Below are positions 50,596 through 58,625 of a stretch of 64,000 nt of DNA, piece after piece. The translations under genes and the position numbers were made by a program. The notes below the pieces were generated by a model. That model made no database searches and was not told the origin of the DNA. It saw only the letters and a list, made by a program, of their open reading frames with translations. Position 1 is the stretch's first letter; every line of letters begins with the position of its first letter. The stretch covers positions 4,065,854 through 4,129,853 of the forward strand of contig NZ_KV440945.1 of NCBI RefSeq assembly GCF_001636345.1. Reading direction: 5' to 3'. This DNA is from Cytobacillus gottheilii. GTDB taxonomy: Bacteria > Bacillota > Bacilli > Bacillales > Cytobacillaceae.

Positions 50596-51435
50596 TTAAA
50601 AGAATTTCTTGTATAATTCGCGTCTTAATTGTCCGCTGAGATAAGCGTATACTCTAGTAGTTTCGCTTTTTTCGTGTCCCAATAAGTTTTGTATTACCTC
50701 TAAGGGAGCCCCATTATTGAGAAGAGTCGTTGCGTAACTATGTCTAAGCTGATGTGGATGAATAGACTTATTTATCCCTGCTCTTTTGGAGATCTGTTTA
50801 ATGATATGCCTCATTTGTGCAATGCTCATTCGATGCGGTGCCCGAATTGTAACGAACAGTGCTTTTTGATCATCGGTTCTTTCTTCTAGATATCTTTTTA
50901 ACCAAATGCTGCAGCGAGTATTAAAATACACTTCTCTTTCTTTTTTGCCTTTTCCGAATACAATAACGGATTGTTCTGCCATATTTATAGAGTGCTTATC
51001 TAAGTTTACAACTTCTCCTATCCTGCAGCCTGTTGAATACATAAATTCGAATAAGGCTTTTTCAAAAGTTGTTTTACAGACTTCACGGAGCAATTCAATT
51101 TCTTCTTCTGTAAGAAACTTAGGGATTCTACTCTCTGGCTTTGGTTCTTTAATGGTAGTTACCGGGTTAATCGAAATATATTTCTCTTCTTGAGCCCATT
51201 TAAACAATGATTTAATAAAACGAATCCTATGACAGAGACTAGATGCTTTTAACTGAGCTGCAACTTCTCCAAGATATAATTTAATAGATTCTGTAGTAAT
51301 ATCAGTAATCTTAATATCCCCCAAATATTTGATTAATAAGGACATTTGCACTTTGTATACCTTTAAGGTTTGAGAGGAATATCCCTGAATTTGTTTATCT
51401 GCTTTATAAAGATTCCAGGCTTCAGATATAAGCAT
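50596..51435 (-). CDS. tyrosine recombinase (XerC/D-like integrase)
   Basis: A site-specific recombinase of about 279 residues. The N-terminal SAM-like core-binding domain (LYKADKQIQGYSSQTLKVY) is followed by the catalytic domain with Arg in YSTGCRIGEVVNLD, Lys in VFGKGKKERE, HPHQLRHSYATTLLNNG (His-x-x-Arg), His in NLLGHEKSETTRVYAYLS and the nucleophile Tyr there. All catalytic residues are present. It lies alone between a mobile element and the heme-detoxification genes, with no phage or conjugation genes, so it may have brought in part of the region. The ATG at 51435 is preferred for GGGAG spacing. Confidence 0.85.
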   Translation of the reverse strand: MLISEAWNLYKADKQIQGYSSQTLKVYKVQMSLLIKYLGDIKITDITTESIKLYLGEVAAQLKASSLCHRIRFIKSLFKWAQEEKYISINPVTTIKEPKPESRIPKFLTEEEIELLREVCKTTFEKALFEFMYSTGCRIGEVVNLDKHSINMAEQSVIVFGKGKKEREVYFNTRCSIWLKRYLEERTDDQKALFVTIRAPHRMSIAQMRHIIKQISKRAGINKSIHPHQLRHSYATTLLNNGAPLEVIQNLLGHEKSETTRVYAYLSGQLRRELYKKFF

Positions 51436-51652
51436 AATGAACATCTCCCTAATTGTTCTATTAATGTCATTATTCGCTTGAAAACTATAAAATATACTAG
51501 CTTTATAGATTTTTTTTAAGTTATTGTACCCTTTATTTTAAGTGAAGGACTGTGAAGAACTTTAAATTTCAATCTCACTCACTTAAGTTTATTACAGGAA
51601 TGTTGTCTTTGTTGATTGTTAATTTCCTAATTCACATTAGATGTAATTTCCT

Positions 51653-51673
51653 GTTCATCTTCCGTTCATATTC
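51653..51673 (+). promoter_or_regulatory. HssR box upstream of hrtB
   Basis: GTTCATCTT-CC-GTTCATATT is a direct repeat with an 11-base period, one mismatch from the staphylococcal HssR site GTTCATATT-N2-GTTCATATT. A nearly identical box is at 55724. It lies 48 bases before the hrtB start, with a -10-like sequence a few bases after it. Confidence 0.8.
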
Positions 51674-51720
51674 GAGACATAAACTAAGGATGTTAAAAAG
51701 AGTTTGGGAGGAATTAAAAG

Positions 51721-52755
51721 ATGAACATTGCTTGGAAAGAAATTAAGAAAAATAAAGTAAGATTTTTGATTTTAGGTTCAATTGTTTTTCTAGTTAGTTT
51801 ATTAACATTTATAATATCTGGTTTGGCGAATGGATTGTCCCAAGACAATGCTGCCCTCATTAAAGATTTACCAAAAGGGCAATTTTATATGAATAAAGAT
51901 GCAGAGGAAACTTATAACCTATCAAAAATAGATAGTGATATACAAAAAGAAATATTAAACAAACAAAAAGATGCTGTGGCATTTTCAATTCAAATGGGTT
52001 TTCTAAATGACAAGGATGATAAACAACAGAGCGTCGCCTTTGTTGCATCCACTGATTCAAAGCTATTTAAAAATGTTAAAGATGGGGAAATTATATTAGA
52101 TAGCTCATTGAAGAATAAAGGTATAAAAGTTGGAGATACCTTAACGAATAATCAATTTAGTGGTGAGTTTATCGTAAAGGGTTTTGTTGATCAAAAGAAA
52201 TATAGTCATGCCCCTGTTGCTTATATAAACATGAAGAATTATCAAGAAATTTATCGAGTTATGGAAATGCAATTAATTTTTACCCCTGGAGGAGATTCTT
52301 CTAAAGAATTCACGGGATTACAATCATTTTCAAATAAAGATTTTCTCAATACAATTCCAAGTTATAACGCAGAACAAATGTCTTTAAATATGATTGTTTG
52401 GTTTTTAGTTGTCATTAGTGGAATGTTATTTGCTATCTTTTTCTACATGATGAACGTTCAAAAAGTTGGTTTATACGGTATTTTAAAAGCAATTGGTATA
52501 AAAACAAGCAGACTATTCAAAATGATGTGGACACAAATGCTCTTTATTACAATAATTGCACTTATTATGTCTATTACACTTAGCCAATTTTTTAATATGG
52601 TTGCACCTGAAGGAATGCCTTTCCATTTAACCTTTGAAACAACAGCACAATTATCTATAGTTTTCCTAATTATCGGTTTTATTGGAGCTACACTCTCAGG
52701 TATGCAAATCAAAAAAATCGAACCATTACAAGCAATACAACAAGGAGAGGCTTAA
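51721..52755 (+). CDS. hrtB: heme-efflux ABC transporter permease HrtB
   Basis: A 344-residue FtsX/MacB-type permease with one N-terminal membrane segment (FLILGSIVFLVSLLTFIISG), a large extracellular domain of about 180 residues and three C-terminal segments (MIVWFLVVISGMLFAIFFYM onward). HrtB of S. aureus has the same length and layout and extracts heme from the membrane. The gene is followed after 1 base by the ATPase gene and preceded by an HssR box, and hssRS lie next to it, so the assignment to heme detoxification is strong. The start has GGGAGGA. Confidence 0.88.
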   Translation: MNIAWKEIKKNKVRFLILGSIVFLVSLLTFIISGLANGLSQDNAALIKDLPKGQFYMNKDAEETYNLSKIDSDIQKEILNKQKDAVAFSIQMGFLNDKDDKQQSVAFVASTDSKLFKNVKDGEIILDSSLKNKGIKVGDTLTNNQFSGEFIVKGFVDQKKYSHAPVAYINMKNYQEIYRVMEMQLIFTPGGDSSKEFTGLQSFSNKDFLNTIPSYNAEQMSLNMIVWFLVVISGMLFAIFFYMMNVQKVGLYGILKAIGIKTSRLFKMMWTQMLFITIIALIMSITLSQFFNMVAPEGMPFHLTFETTAQLSIVFLIIGFIGATLSGMQIKKIEPLQAIQQGEA

Positions 52756-52756
52756 T

Positions 52757-53443
52757 ATGACAATATTCACACTTGATAAAGTTAGAAAAACATTTACTAA
52801 TGGTGAAATAGAGGAAGAAATACTAAAAGGAATTAACCTTTCTCTTAAAGAAGGAGAGGTAACAGCATTAGTGGGTGCATCAGGTTCTGGTAAAAGTACA
52901 CTCCTCACAATAGCTGCAGGACTACAACCTGCATCAAATGGGCAAGTTATATTTGATGGTAATAATATGACTGCTATGAGTTCTGAAGAGGTTCGAAAAA
53001 TACGAGCAAGCAAATTTGGGTTTGTCTTTCAGTTTGCTCATCTTGTTCCTTTTCTCACAGTTGAAGAACAACTAATGCTAATGCTAGATGTTTCTGAATC
53101 AAGATTAAGCAAACAGGCAAGAAAAGCAGAAGTGAATAAAATCCTACTATTAGTTGAAATGGATCATAAGAAAAATGCTTACCCATCTTCATTGTCAGGT
53201 GGGGAAAAACAGCGTGTTGCCATTGCACGTGCCATAATTCATGAACCCAAAGTTCTCTTCGCAGACGAACCAACTGCAAGTCTAGATTCAAAAAGGTCTA
53301 AAGATGTTATGTCGTTAATTCAAAATATAACTAAAACGTTGAATATTACTACATTAATGGTTACTCATGATGAAGAAATGCTTTCATATGTTGACCATGT
53401 CATCAAAATGAGTGATGGTATCGTTTTGCAAAGTGGAGATTAA
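52757..53443 (+). CDS. hrtA: heme-efflux ABC transporter ATP-binding protein HrtA
   Basis: A 228-residue MacB/LolD-type ATPase with Walker A GASGSGKST, Q-loop FVFQFAHLVPF, signature SLSGGEKQRVAIARAI, Walker B VLFADEPTASLDS and H-loop MVTHDEEM. The ATG at 52757 follows AAGGAGAGG that overlaps the end of hrtB, so the two are coupled. The partner permease and the neighbouring two-component genes mark it as HrtA. The order hrtB-hrtA is reversed from S. aureus. Confidence 0.88.
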   Translation: MTIFTLDKVRKTFTNGEIEEEILKGINLSLKEGEVTALVGASGSGKSTLLTIAAGLQPASNGQVIFDGNNMTAMSSEEVRKIRASKFGFVFQFAHLVPFLTVEEQLMLMLDVSESRLSKQARKAEVNKILLLVEMDHKKNAYPSSLSGGEKQRVAIARAIIHEPKVLFADEPTASLDSKRSKDVMSLIQNITKTLNITTLMVTHDEEMLSYVDHVIKMSDGIVLQSGD

Positions 53444-53491
53444 ATTCTACAAAGACTAGAAAATTATTATTATAAGTAAAATGTAAATGAA

Positions 53492-53520
53492 CAGCCTACA
53501 CATTTTTACGGGGCTGTTTA
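53492..53520 (+). terminator. terminator after hrtA
   Basis: The stem AACAGCC/GGCTGTT is followed by TATTTGTTATT. It separates hrtBA from hssRS, which therefore have their own promoter in 53521-53590, without an HssR box that I can see. Confidence 0.65.
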
Positions 53521-53600
53521 TTTGTTATTATTTATTAAATGTACTTTTAATTGAAACAGAAAACTAATATTTTGATTAAAAAAAAATAGGAGAATACAGA

Positions 53601-54281
53601 ATGACAACTATTCTAATTGTAGATGACGATATCAATATTTTACAGCTAGTAAATATCCACTTATCCGAAGCCGGGTATAAAGTACTTCAAGCAAAAGCCG
53701 GTACTGAAGCATTAGTAGTTCTTAATAGAGAAGCATGTGATTTAGTAGTAGTAGATGTGATGATGCCTTTTATGGATGGTTATGCATTAACAAGGGAGAT
53801 TCGAAAGAAATATGATATTCCAGTCATCCTTTTAACAGCCAAGAACCAAATTGAGGATAAAGAAGAAGGATTCAGATCAGGGACGGATGATTATCTGGTC
53901 AAGCCATTTGAACCAAAGGAATTAAACTTTAGAATAGAAGCTTTATTGCGACGATATGATAAACAATCAGATGAATCTATTATTCGCTTAGGAAGTACAA
54001 CTATAAATAAAAAAAACTATGAGGTTCAGATTGGAGATCGAACAATACTTTTACCCTTAAAGGAATTCGAACTACTGTATTTTCTGGCTTTAAATCCTAT
54101 GCAAGTATTTTCCCGTGATCACCTAATAGAACTTATTTGGGGTTTGGATTATGAAGGGGATGAACGAACTGTAGATGTTCATGTGAAAAGATTAAGGGAA
54201 CGTTTTTCTAAATTGACGAATGATTTTCAAATTAAGACAGTGCGTGGGGTTGGATATTCGCTGGAGGCAAATCGCAGATGA
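53601..54281 (+). CDS. hssR: heme response regulator HssR
   Basis: A 226-residue OmpR-family response regulator. The receiver domain has LIVDDDINILQLVN, the phospho-acceptor Asp in DLVVVDVMMPFMDGYA and the Lys in YLVKPFEPKEL. The C-terminal winged helix has LPLKEFELLYFLA, RDHLIELIWG and DERTVDVHVKRLRERF. It overlaps the kinase gene by 4 bases. The HssR-type boxes at 51653 and 55724 lie in front of hrtB and the HAH-motif gene, and OmpR-family regulators bind such 11-base direct repeats. Confidence 0.88.
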   Translation: MTTILIVDDDINILQLVNIHLSEAGYKVLQAKAGTEALVVLNREACDLVVVDVMMPFMDGYALTREIRKKYDIPVILLTAKNQIEDKEEGFRSGTDDYLVKPFEPKELNFRIEALLRRYDKQSDESIIRLGSTTINKKNYEVQIGDRTILLPLKEFELLYFLALNPMQVFSRDHLIELIWGLDYEGDERTVDVHVKRLRERFSKLTNDFQIKTVRGVGYSLEANRR

Positions 54282-55657
54282 GGTCTCTTTATGTGAAGTT
54301 TGTTGTGATTACCATTGGAATTATGATTTTAAGTGGGATCTTTGCTTTTTTAATCTCCAATACGTATTATCAGCAAAAATTAAAACCTTATAATGATCAA
54401 AAAAACACAAAAATCGCATTAGATATTGCTGAATTTACCGACAAACATCCCGATATAAATCTTAAAGAGTATTTGGAGAATATCTCCTCCATTGGATACC
54501 AAATTTTATTGGTTGACAATTCTGGCAAGGAATCTTATTTTGGTGCACCTTTTAGGGAAAACACTCTGTCTAATTCTACTAAAGAACAAGTATTAAACGG
54601 TGATATTTTTCATGGTATTCTAAATTTCCCACAGGAAACATTTGTTACAGGTTTTTTTGCAAATGAATTGAAGAATACGATTGGTGTACCGTTAACACAT
54701 AACGAGGAAAAGTATGCTCTTTTCCTTAGACCGGATATTAAACTCCTTTTTAACGAGATGCATATTTTATTTGGGTGGCTGCTAGCATTAACGATTATTC
54801 TGAGTATCGTTATGGTTATTTTTAGTACAAAATATTTAGTTAATCCAATCTTAAAACTTACAACAGCCACAAAATCTCTCTCTAATGGTAATTTCAATGT
54901 TTCACTTGATATAACTCGTCATGATGAGTTAGGAGAACTTTCACATAGCTTTTTACGAATGGCCAGTAAACTGGAGCAAATGGATGATATGAGAAAAGAG
55001 TTCATCTCGAATATTTCTCATGATATACAGTCACCTCTATCCAATATAAAAGGGTATACAAACCTATTGGATAGTGAATCAATAAGCCCAGAAGAAAAAA
55101 GCAATTACATTTCTATCATCAACGGGGAAATTATAAGGCTCTCTACATTAACGAAACAATTATTACTTCTTGCTTCGTTAGATCGTGATGAGGATATTAT
55201 GAAAAGAAAGCCATTTAATGTTGGGAAGCAAATTAAGGAACTGGTACGAAACTATCAGTGGCAAATAGGTGAAAAAAATATTACGCTCGGTTTTACATTA
55301 CCGGATGTAGAAATCACTGGAGACCCCTCTTTACTTAATACGGTTTGGGATAATCTGTTAACCAACGCCATCAAATATAATCAATCAAATGGCAGTATTG
55401 AAATATCGATTGAAGAGAAAGAAAAATCGGTACTGGTAACCTTTGAAGATACGGGGATAGGATTGAATGCTAAAGAGAAAGAAAGAATCTTTGATCGTTT
55501 TTATCGAGTAGATACCGCACGGACGCGTTCAGTTGAGGGAACAGGATTGGGACTATCAATTGTTGCTGCCATTGTTAAACTTCATGGTGGACTGATCCAC
55601 GTGAATAGTATGGAAAATAAAGGAACTACCTTTGCTGTTGAATTGCCTGTAAATTAG
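54278..55657 (+). CDS. hssS: heme sensor histidine kinase HssS
   Basis: A 459-residue membrane kinase with segments at about residues 8-26 and 166-186 flanking a 140-residue extracellular sensor domain. Then come HAMP, HisKA with the acceptor His near 248 in ISHDIQSPLSNIKGY, and HATPase_c with NLLTNAIKYNQSNG, FEDTGIGL and GTGLGLSIVAAIV. The length matches S. aureus HssS (457 residues). Its stop is followed by a hairpin terminator at 55679. It should phosphorylate HssR on heme exposure. Confidence 0.87.
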   Translation: MRSLYVKFVVITIGIMILSGIFAFLISNTYYQQKLKPYNDQKNTKIALDIAEFTDKHPDINLKEYLENISSIGYQILLVDNSGKESYFGAPFRENTLSNSTKEQVLNGDIFHGILNFPQETFVTGFFANELKNTIGVPLTHNEEKYALFLRPDIKLLFNEMHILFGWLLALTIILSIVMVIFSTKYLVNPILKLTTATKSLSNGNFNVSLDITRHDELGELSHSFLRMASKLEQMDDMRKEFISNISHDIQSPLSNIKGYTNLLDSESISPEEKSNYISIINGEIIRLSTLTKQLLLLASLDRDEDIMKRKPFNVGKQIKELVRNYQWQIGEKNITLGFTLPDVEITGDPSLLNTVWDNLLTNAIKYNQSNGSIEISIEEKEKSVLVTFEDTGIGLNAKEKERIFDRFYRVDTARTRSVEGTGLGLSIVAAIVKLHGGLIHVNSMENKGTTFAVELPVN

Positions 55658-55678
55658 TACTGTCTTTTATTTGTGTCA

Positions 55679-55714
55679 TGCAAATCAATCAATTGGTTTG
55701 CATTCCCCCTTTTA
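55679..55714 (+). terminator. terminator after hssS
   Basis: ATGCAAATC pairs imperfectly with GGTTTGCAT around an AATCAATT loop, followed by CCCCCTTTT. This is weaker than other terminators in the window. Confidence 0.5.
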
Positions 55715-55723
55715 TAATCATCT

Positions 55724-55744
55724 GTTCATATTCCGTTCATATTC
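55724..55744 (+). promoter_or_regulatory. perfect HssR box upstream of the HAH-motif gene
   Basis: GTTCATATT-CC-GTTCATATT matches the known HssR operator exactly. TACATTATA follows 6 bases later as a likely -10 element, and the gene starts at 55808. Confidence 0.88.
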
Positions 55745-55807
55745 AGGAAGTACATTATAGATGATTGATTTAAAAAGTTGGATGAACAAATGGAGGGGGA
55801 ATTCTGT

Positions 55808-56197
55808 ATGAATAAAAATAGTAAAACTCTATTACGATTTGCCGGAGTTTTTGGGTTGATTGGAGCAATATTAGGCGCACATATGGCAGGTTCTGGTTCA
55901 TATGCATTTCGTGCAGTTCATGCACATATCCTCGTTGTTGGCTGGTTAACTCTTTTCGGATGGGCAGTTTTCTATAAGGTTTTCCAAACAACAGAAACAG
56001 TTTTGACAAAGTTGCATGTTTGGAGCGCAATTATAGGCTCTATAGGTTTAACAGTAGGAATGTGGTTATATATGGTTAAACCATTTAATCTACCTGAGGG
56101 CGTTACTTTATTCATTTATATTGGTGGTGGAGTTGCATTACTTGTGAGCTTTCTGCTATTTTTCCTATTAACATTGTTTATCAAGGGAGAGAATTAG
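55808..56197 (+). CDS. small four-helix HAH-motif membrane protein, predicted HssR target
   Basis: About 129 residues with four predicted membrane segments (LLRFAGVFGLIGAILGAHMA, ILVVGWLTLFGWAVFYKVF, WSAIIGSIGLTVGMWLYM, IYIGGGVALLVSFLLFFLLT). The sequence FRAVHAHILVVGW in helix 2, with a further His in GAHMAG, resembles heme-ligating helices of heme-copper oxidase and NO reductase subunit I. Heme binding is therefore plausible but unproven. Too short to be an oxidase. GGAGGGGGA precedes the ATG at 55808. A perfect HssR box in its promoter ties it to heme stress. Confidence 0.75.
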   Translation: MNKNSKTLLRFAGVFGLIGAILGAHMAGSGSYAFRAVHAHILVVGWLTLFGWAVFYKVFQTTETVLTKLHVWSAIIGSIGLTVGMWLYMVKPFNLPEGVTLFIYIGGGVALLVSFLLFFLLTLFIKGEN

Positions 56198-56390
56198 GCT
56201 TCTTTATATTTTATTTGTGATTATCATATGCTTAAAAGTAGAGCAGTATTTATTAAAAATATATAAAAAATGATAATAGATATAAGCCAAGTATTATCTA
56301 TTATCATTTACTTATGTAATTGATTCAAAAACGGAGGGGGTAGGAAATTATAGAAATAATTGCCTACTACGCACTAAGAGTGGCGGACTC
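56198..56390. other. intergenic region, nothing recognised
   Basis: AT-rich sequence after the HAH-motif gene. ATGATAATAGATA and TATCTATTATCAT (about 56269-56309) form an inverted repeat without a T run that may act as a weak terminator. Confidence 0.4.
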
Positions 56391-56483
56391 CTTCTTCAAC
56401 AAACCTGCCCCGTTTATGGAATTAGAAAAGCCGCCTATTTTAGGCAGCCCAACATGAACGATAGCACCCGTTACTTTAAGTAC
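56391..56483. repeat. intergenic repeat R (copy 3, uninterrupted)
   Basis: This is the clearest intact copy. CTTCTTCAACAAACCTGCCCC forms one end, AAAAGCCGCCTATTTTAGGCAGC is the hairpin, and AGCACCCGTTACTTTAAGTACA is the other end. Both insertion sites used elsewhere, CT-GCCCC and CACCCG-TT, are present and empty here. The stretch 56484-56795 holds nothing else that I can support. Confidence 0.7.
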
Positions 56484-56795
56484 ACTAATTCACAATCCAA
56501 ATTATAATTTTAACATAAATTGCCAATTACTTAGTTATTTATCAGAGGAATTAGCTTAGTTATTAGGGGGTGTTTTGCTAATGAATTATGCAGTTGACAC
56601 AAGTTTATGTCATCTTGGTAAAATAAGTGCCAAATAAGTAGCCATTTCTCTTTCTTTTTGTAGATAAACATTGTTAAATCAACAAAAATTAGCAATCCAT
56701 TTTATATGCTAATTGGATTGCTAAAAGGTTTGTTATTTTATGTTTTGTACTATTAAACTTAACACGTTAATGATGGCACGCTACTCTGCTTATAT

Positions 56796-57503
56796 TTATT
56801 CAGTATGAAGTAACAATTGATCTAAATCCATTATTTTAATTTTCTTTTTCGGTAACTGTTTAATCAATCCAAGTTCTTCTAGAGTAGTAAATTTACGGCT
56901 GATTGTTTCTGGTGTGGTACCAAGATACGAGGCTAAATCCTTTTTGGACATTGGTAAGATAATCGTTGGACTATTGCCACTTCCCTTTTCAATATTCTCA
57001 GCTAAAAAGGATATAATGCGGGTTTCTACATTTTCAATCGCTACTTGTGTGGTTTGTTTTTCAGAATCCTTTAAACGCATCGTTACTTCTGACAGTATTT
57101 TTAATGAGATCTGCGGATATTCCACCAAATACTCCTGTAAATCACCTCGTTTAATTAAACAAATAGATGTATTTTGTAGTGCTTCCGCATAATTCTCATG
57201 AATCCTTCCAGGTTGGAAAATGGCGACTTCACCTGTAAAATCACCAGGATTTAAAATGCGAACAAGTTGTTCTTTTCCAGAATCCGATAAGCGGTAAATC
57301 CGAGCCTTACCTGAATTGATAATATATAAGGTATCATCTTCCTCATCTGCACGGAATAACATTTCCCCTTTTTTAAGATGAAGTGTCTTGGCAGATTCCG
57401 CAATCAAATCCATTTGTGAGTCTTCCAAATGGTTGAAAATGGGAACAATACGAATACATTCTGCATGTCCATGTTGGTGATGACAACATTGGTTTTGTTC
57501 CAA
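56796..57503 (-). CDS. Crp/Fnr-family regulator with N-terminal Cys/His cluster
   Basis: A 235-residue Crp/Fnr regulator. The N-terminus has a metal- or cluster-binding looking segment (QCCHHQHGHAEC, Cys at 6, 7 and 16). The cyclic-nucleotide-type beta barrel follows (LHLKKGEMLFRADEEDDTLY, GDFTGEVAIFQPG), then a dimer helix and an HTH (MSKKDLASYLGTTPETISRK) whose recognition helix TPETISRK is typical of Fnr-type proteins. Palindromes TTGAT-N4-ATCAA lie before the HMA-ric-HMA operon and the P-type ATPase gene. It probably controls both in response to oxygen, NO or metal. Confidence 0.85.
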   Translation of the reverse strand: MEQNQCCHHQHGHAECIRIVPIFNHLEDSQMDLIAESAKTLHLKKGEMLFRADEEDDTLYIINSGKARIYRLSDSGKEQLVRILNPGDFTGEVAIFQPGRIHENYAEALQNTSICLIKRGDLQEYLVEYPQISLKILSEVTMRLKDSEKQTTQVAIENVETRIISFLAENIEKGSGNSPTIILPMSKKDLASYLGTTPETISRKFTTLEELGLIKQLPKKKIKIMDLDQLLLHTE

Positions 57504-57523
57504 AATAACCTCTCCCTTTTATA

Positions 57524-57552
57524 AAAAGCCTAAGAGGGCATCCTAGGCTTTC
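57524..57552 (-). terminator. terminator of the HMA-ric-HMA operon
   Basis: The stem AAGCCTA/TAGGCTT (57526-57532 and 57544-57550) is followed by TTTTTAT on the minus strand, about 20 bases after the last stop codon of the operon. Confidence 0.7.
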
Positions 57553-57567
57553 TTTCTATTCACTCGA

Positions 57568-57801
57568 TTAAGCAGGTTTTACCTTTGATTTGACAACAGG
57601 ATATCCTAAGTCTTCAATTGCCTTTTCGATATCGTTAATAGCGACTGCTTCTGAATCAAAATCTACTTTTACTTTACTTGCATTGAACATTACTTTCAAG
57701 CTATCTTGATTCACACCGTTTATTCCTTTCACCGCATTTTCAATCTTTTGGAGACAAGATGGGCAAGATAAGGTTTCTAATTGAATCGTTGCTTTTTGCA
57801 T
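57568..57801 (-). CDS. heavy-metal-associated (HMA) domain protein, copy 2
   Basis: A 77-residue ferredoxin-like HMA domain with the metal-binding CPSC in LETLSCPSCLQKIENAV. It resembles CopZ-type metallochaperones, but those have MxCxxC, and here the residues before the first Cys are TLS. It is nearly identical to the HMA gene at 58200, and both flank the Ric-like gene, so one is a recent duplicate. The neighbouring P-type ATPase lacks its own HMA domain, so these small proteins may deliver metal to it. Confidence 0.88.
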   Translation of the reverse strand: MQKATIQLETLSCPSCLQKIENAVKGINGVNQDSLKVMFNASKVKVDFDSEAVAINDIEKAIEDLGYPVVKSKVKPA

Positions 57802-57866
57802 AAATCATTTCCCCCTTCATTTTTTAACGACCGTAAACCAATCTATTCTTTTGTTTTTGAGTTACT

Positions 57867-58166
57867 TTAAGCCTGATATGCTTTATCTACTTCTGATAAC
57901 ATCTCGAATGTGCCTGCATACGTTTCACATACATCTCCAGGAATGGTGTAGTTGTCTGTGATTTTTCGTAATTGAGCAAATTCAGCATCTAAGTCAGGTT
58001 TGTTCGTACCTGCGTCTTTTACTTTTCCACTAATTGTTTCAAACAATTCACGTACTTCAAAGGCTTCTGGGTGATTCTTACCATGGGCCCGTGTAATTGC
58101 AGTGGTGTATAAATCCAGCTTTTCAAAATGGTTTGTTATTACTTCGTTAAATGTTTGTTCAGACAT
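57867..58166 (-). CDS. hemerythrin-like Ric-type protein
   Basis: A 99-residue helical protein with NHFEKLDLYTTAITRAHGKN, HPEAFEVRELFETISGKV and DLDAEFAQLRKITDNYTIPG. Its His and Glu residues are spaced as in di-iron four-helix proteins, and it resembles the short Ric-like proteins linked to iron-sulfur cluster repair. It is shorter than ScdA/RIC (about 220 residues) and lacks several hemerythrin His residues, so the function is an inference. It sits between two HMA genes in an operon with an FNR-type box, which suggests nitrosative or anaerobic stress. Confidence 0.65.
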   Translation of the reverse strand: MSEQTFNEVITNHFEKLDLYTTAITRAHGKNHPEAFEVRELFETISGKVKDAGTNKPDLDAEFAQLRKITDNYTIPGDVCETYAGTFEMLSEVDKAYQA

Positions 58167-58199
58167 TATTCGTTCCCTCTTTCTTGTGGTTTTTTGGTC

Positions 58200-58433
58200 T
58201 TAGGCCGATTTTACTTTTGATTTGACGACTGGATATCCTAAGTCTTCAATGGCTTTTTCGATATCGTTAATGGTGATCGTTTCTGAATCAAAATCTACTT
58301 TTACTTTACTGGCATTAAATAATACTTTTAAGCTATCTTGATTAACCCCGTTTAATCCTTTCACCGCATTTTCAATCTTTTGCATACAAGATGGACAAGA
58401 TAATGTTTCTAATTGAATAACTGCTTTTTGCAT
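58200..58433 (-). CDS. heavy-metal-associated (HMA) domain protein, copy 1
   Basis: A 77-residue HMA domain protein with the CPSC motif in LETLSCPSCMQKIENAV, first gene of the HMA-ric-HMA operon. It differs from copy 2 (57568) at only a handful of residues (for example L/I and T/V changes in the middle part). An FNR-type box lies about 93-106 bases upstream. It is predicted to be cytosolic and to pass a soft metal ion to the P-type ATPase encoded upstream. Confidence 0.88.
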   Translation of the reverse strand: MQKAVIQLETLSCPSCMQKIENAVKGLNGVNQDSLKVLFNASKVKVDFDSETITINDIEKAIEDLGYPVVKSKVKSA

Positions 58434-58525
58434 GAATTATTTCTCCTTTCATCTTATCTTTGATTTTTTTGTTTTCCCTCTTCTTCTTTACAATTTAAGT
58501 ATAGTTCAGGTTCAACGAAATGAAA

Positions 58526-58539
58526 TTGATGCAAATCAA
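58526..58539. promoter_or_regulatory. FNR-type palindrome upstream of the HMA-ric-HMA operon
   Basis: TTGAT-GCAA-ATCAA is a perfect match to the TTGAT-N4-ATCAA core of Fnr-type sites. It lies between the P-type ATPase stop and the HMA operon start. Confidence 0.7.
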
Positions 58540-58625
58540 GTTTTAAGAAAAAGTAGGGGAGTATTTTGTTCTTCCTACCTGAATACTTCCCCTTTATCAT
58601 TCATCAAGACTGCTTTCTATTAAAA

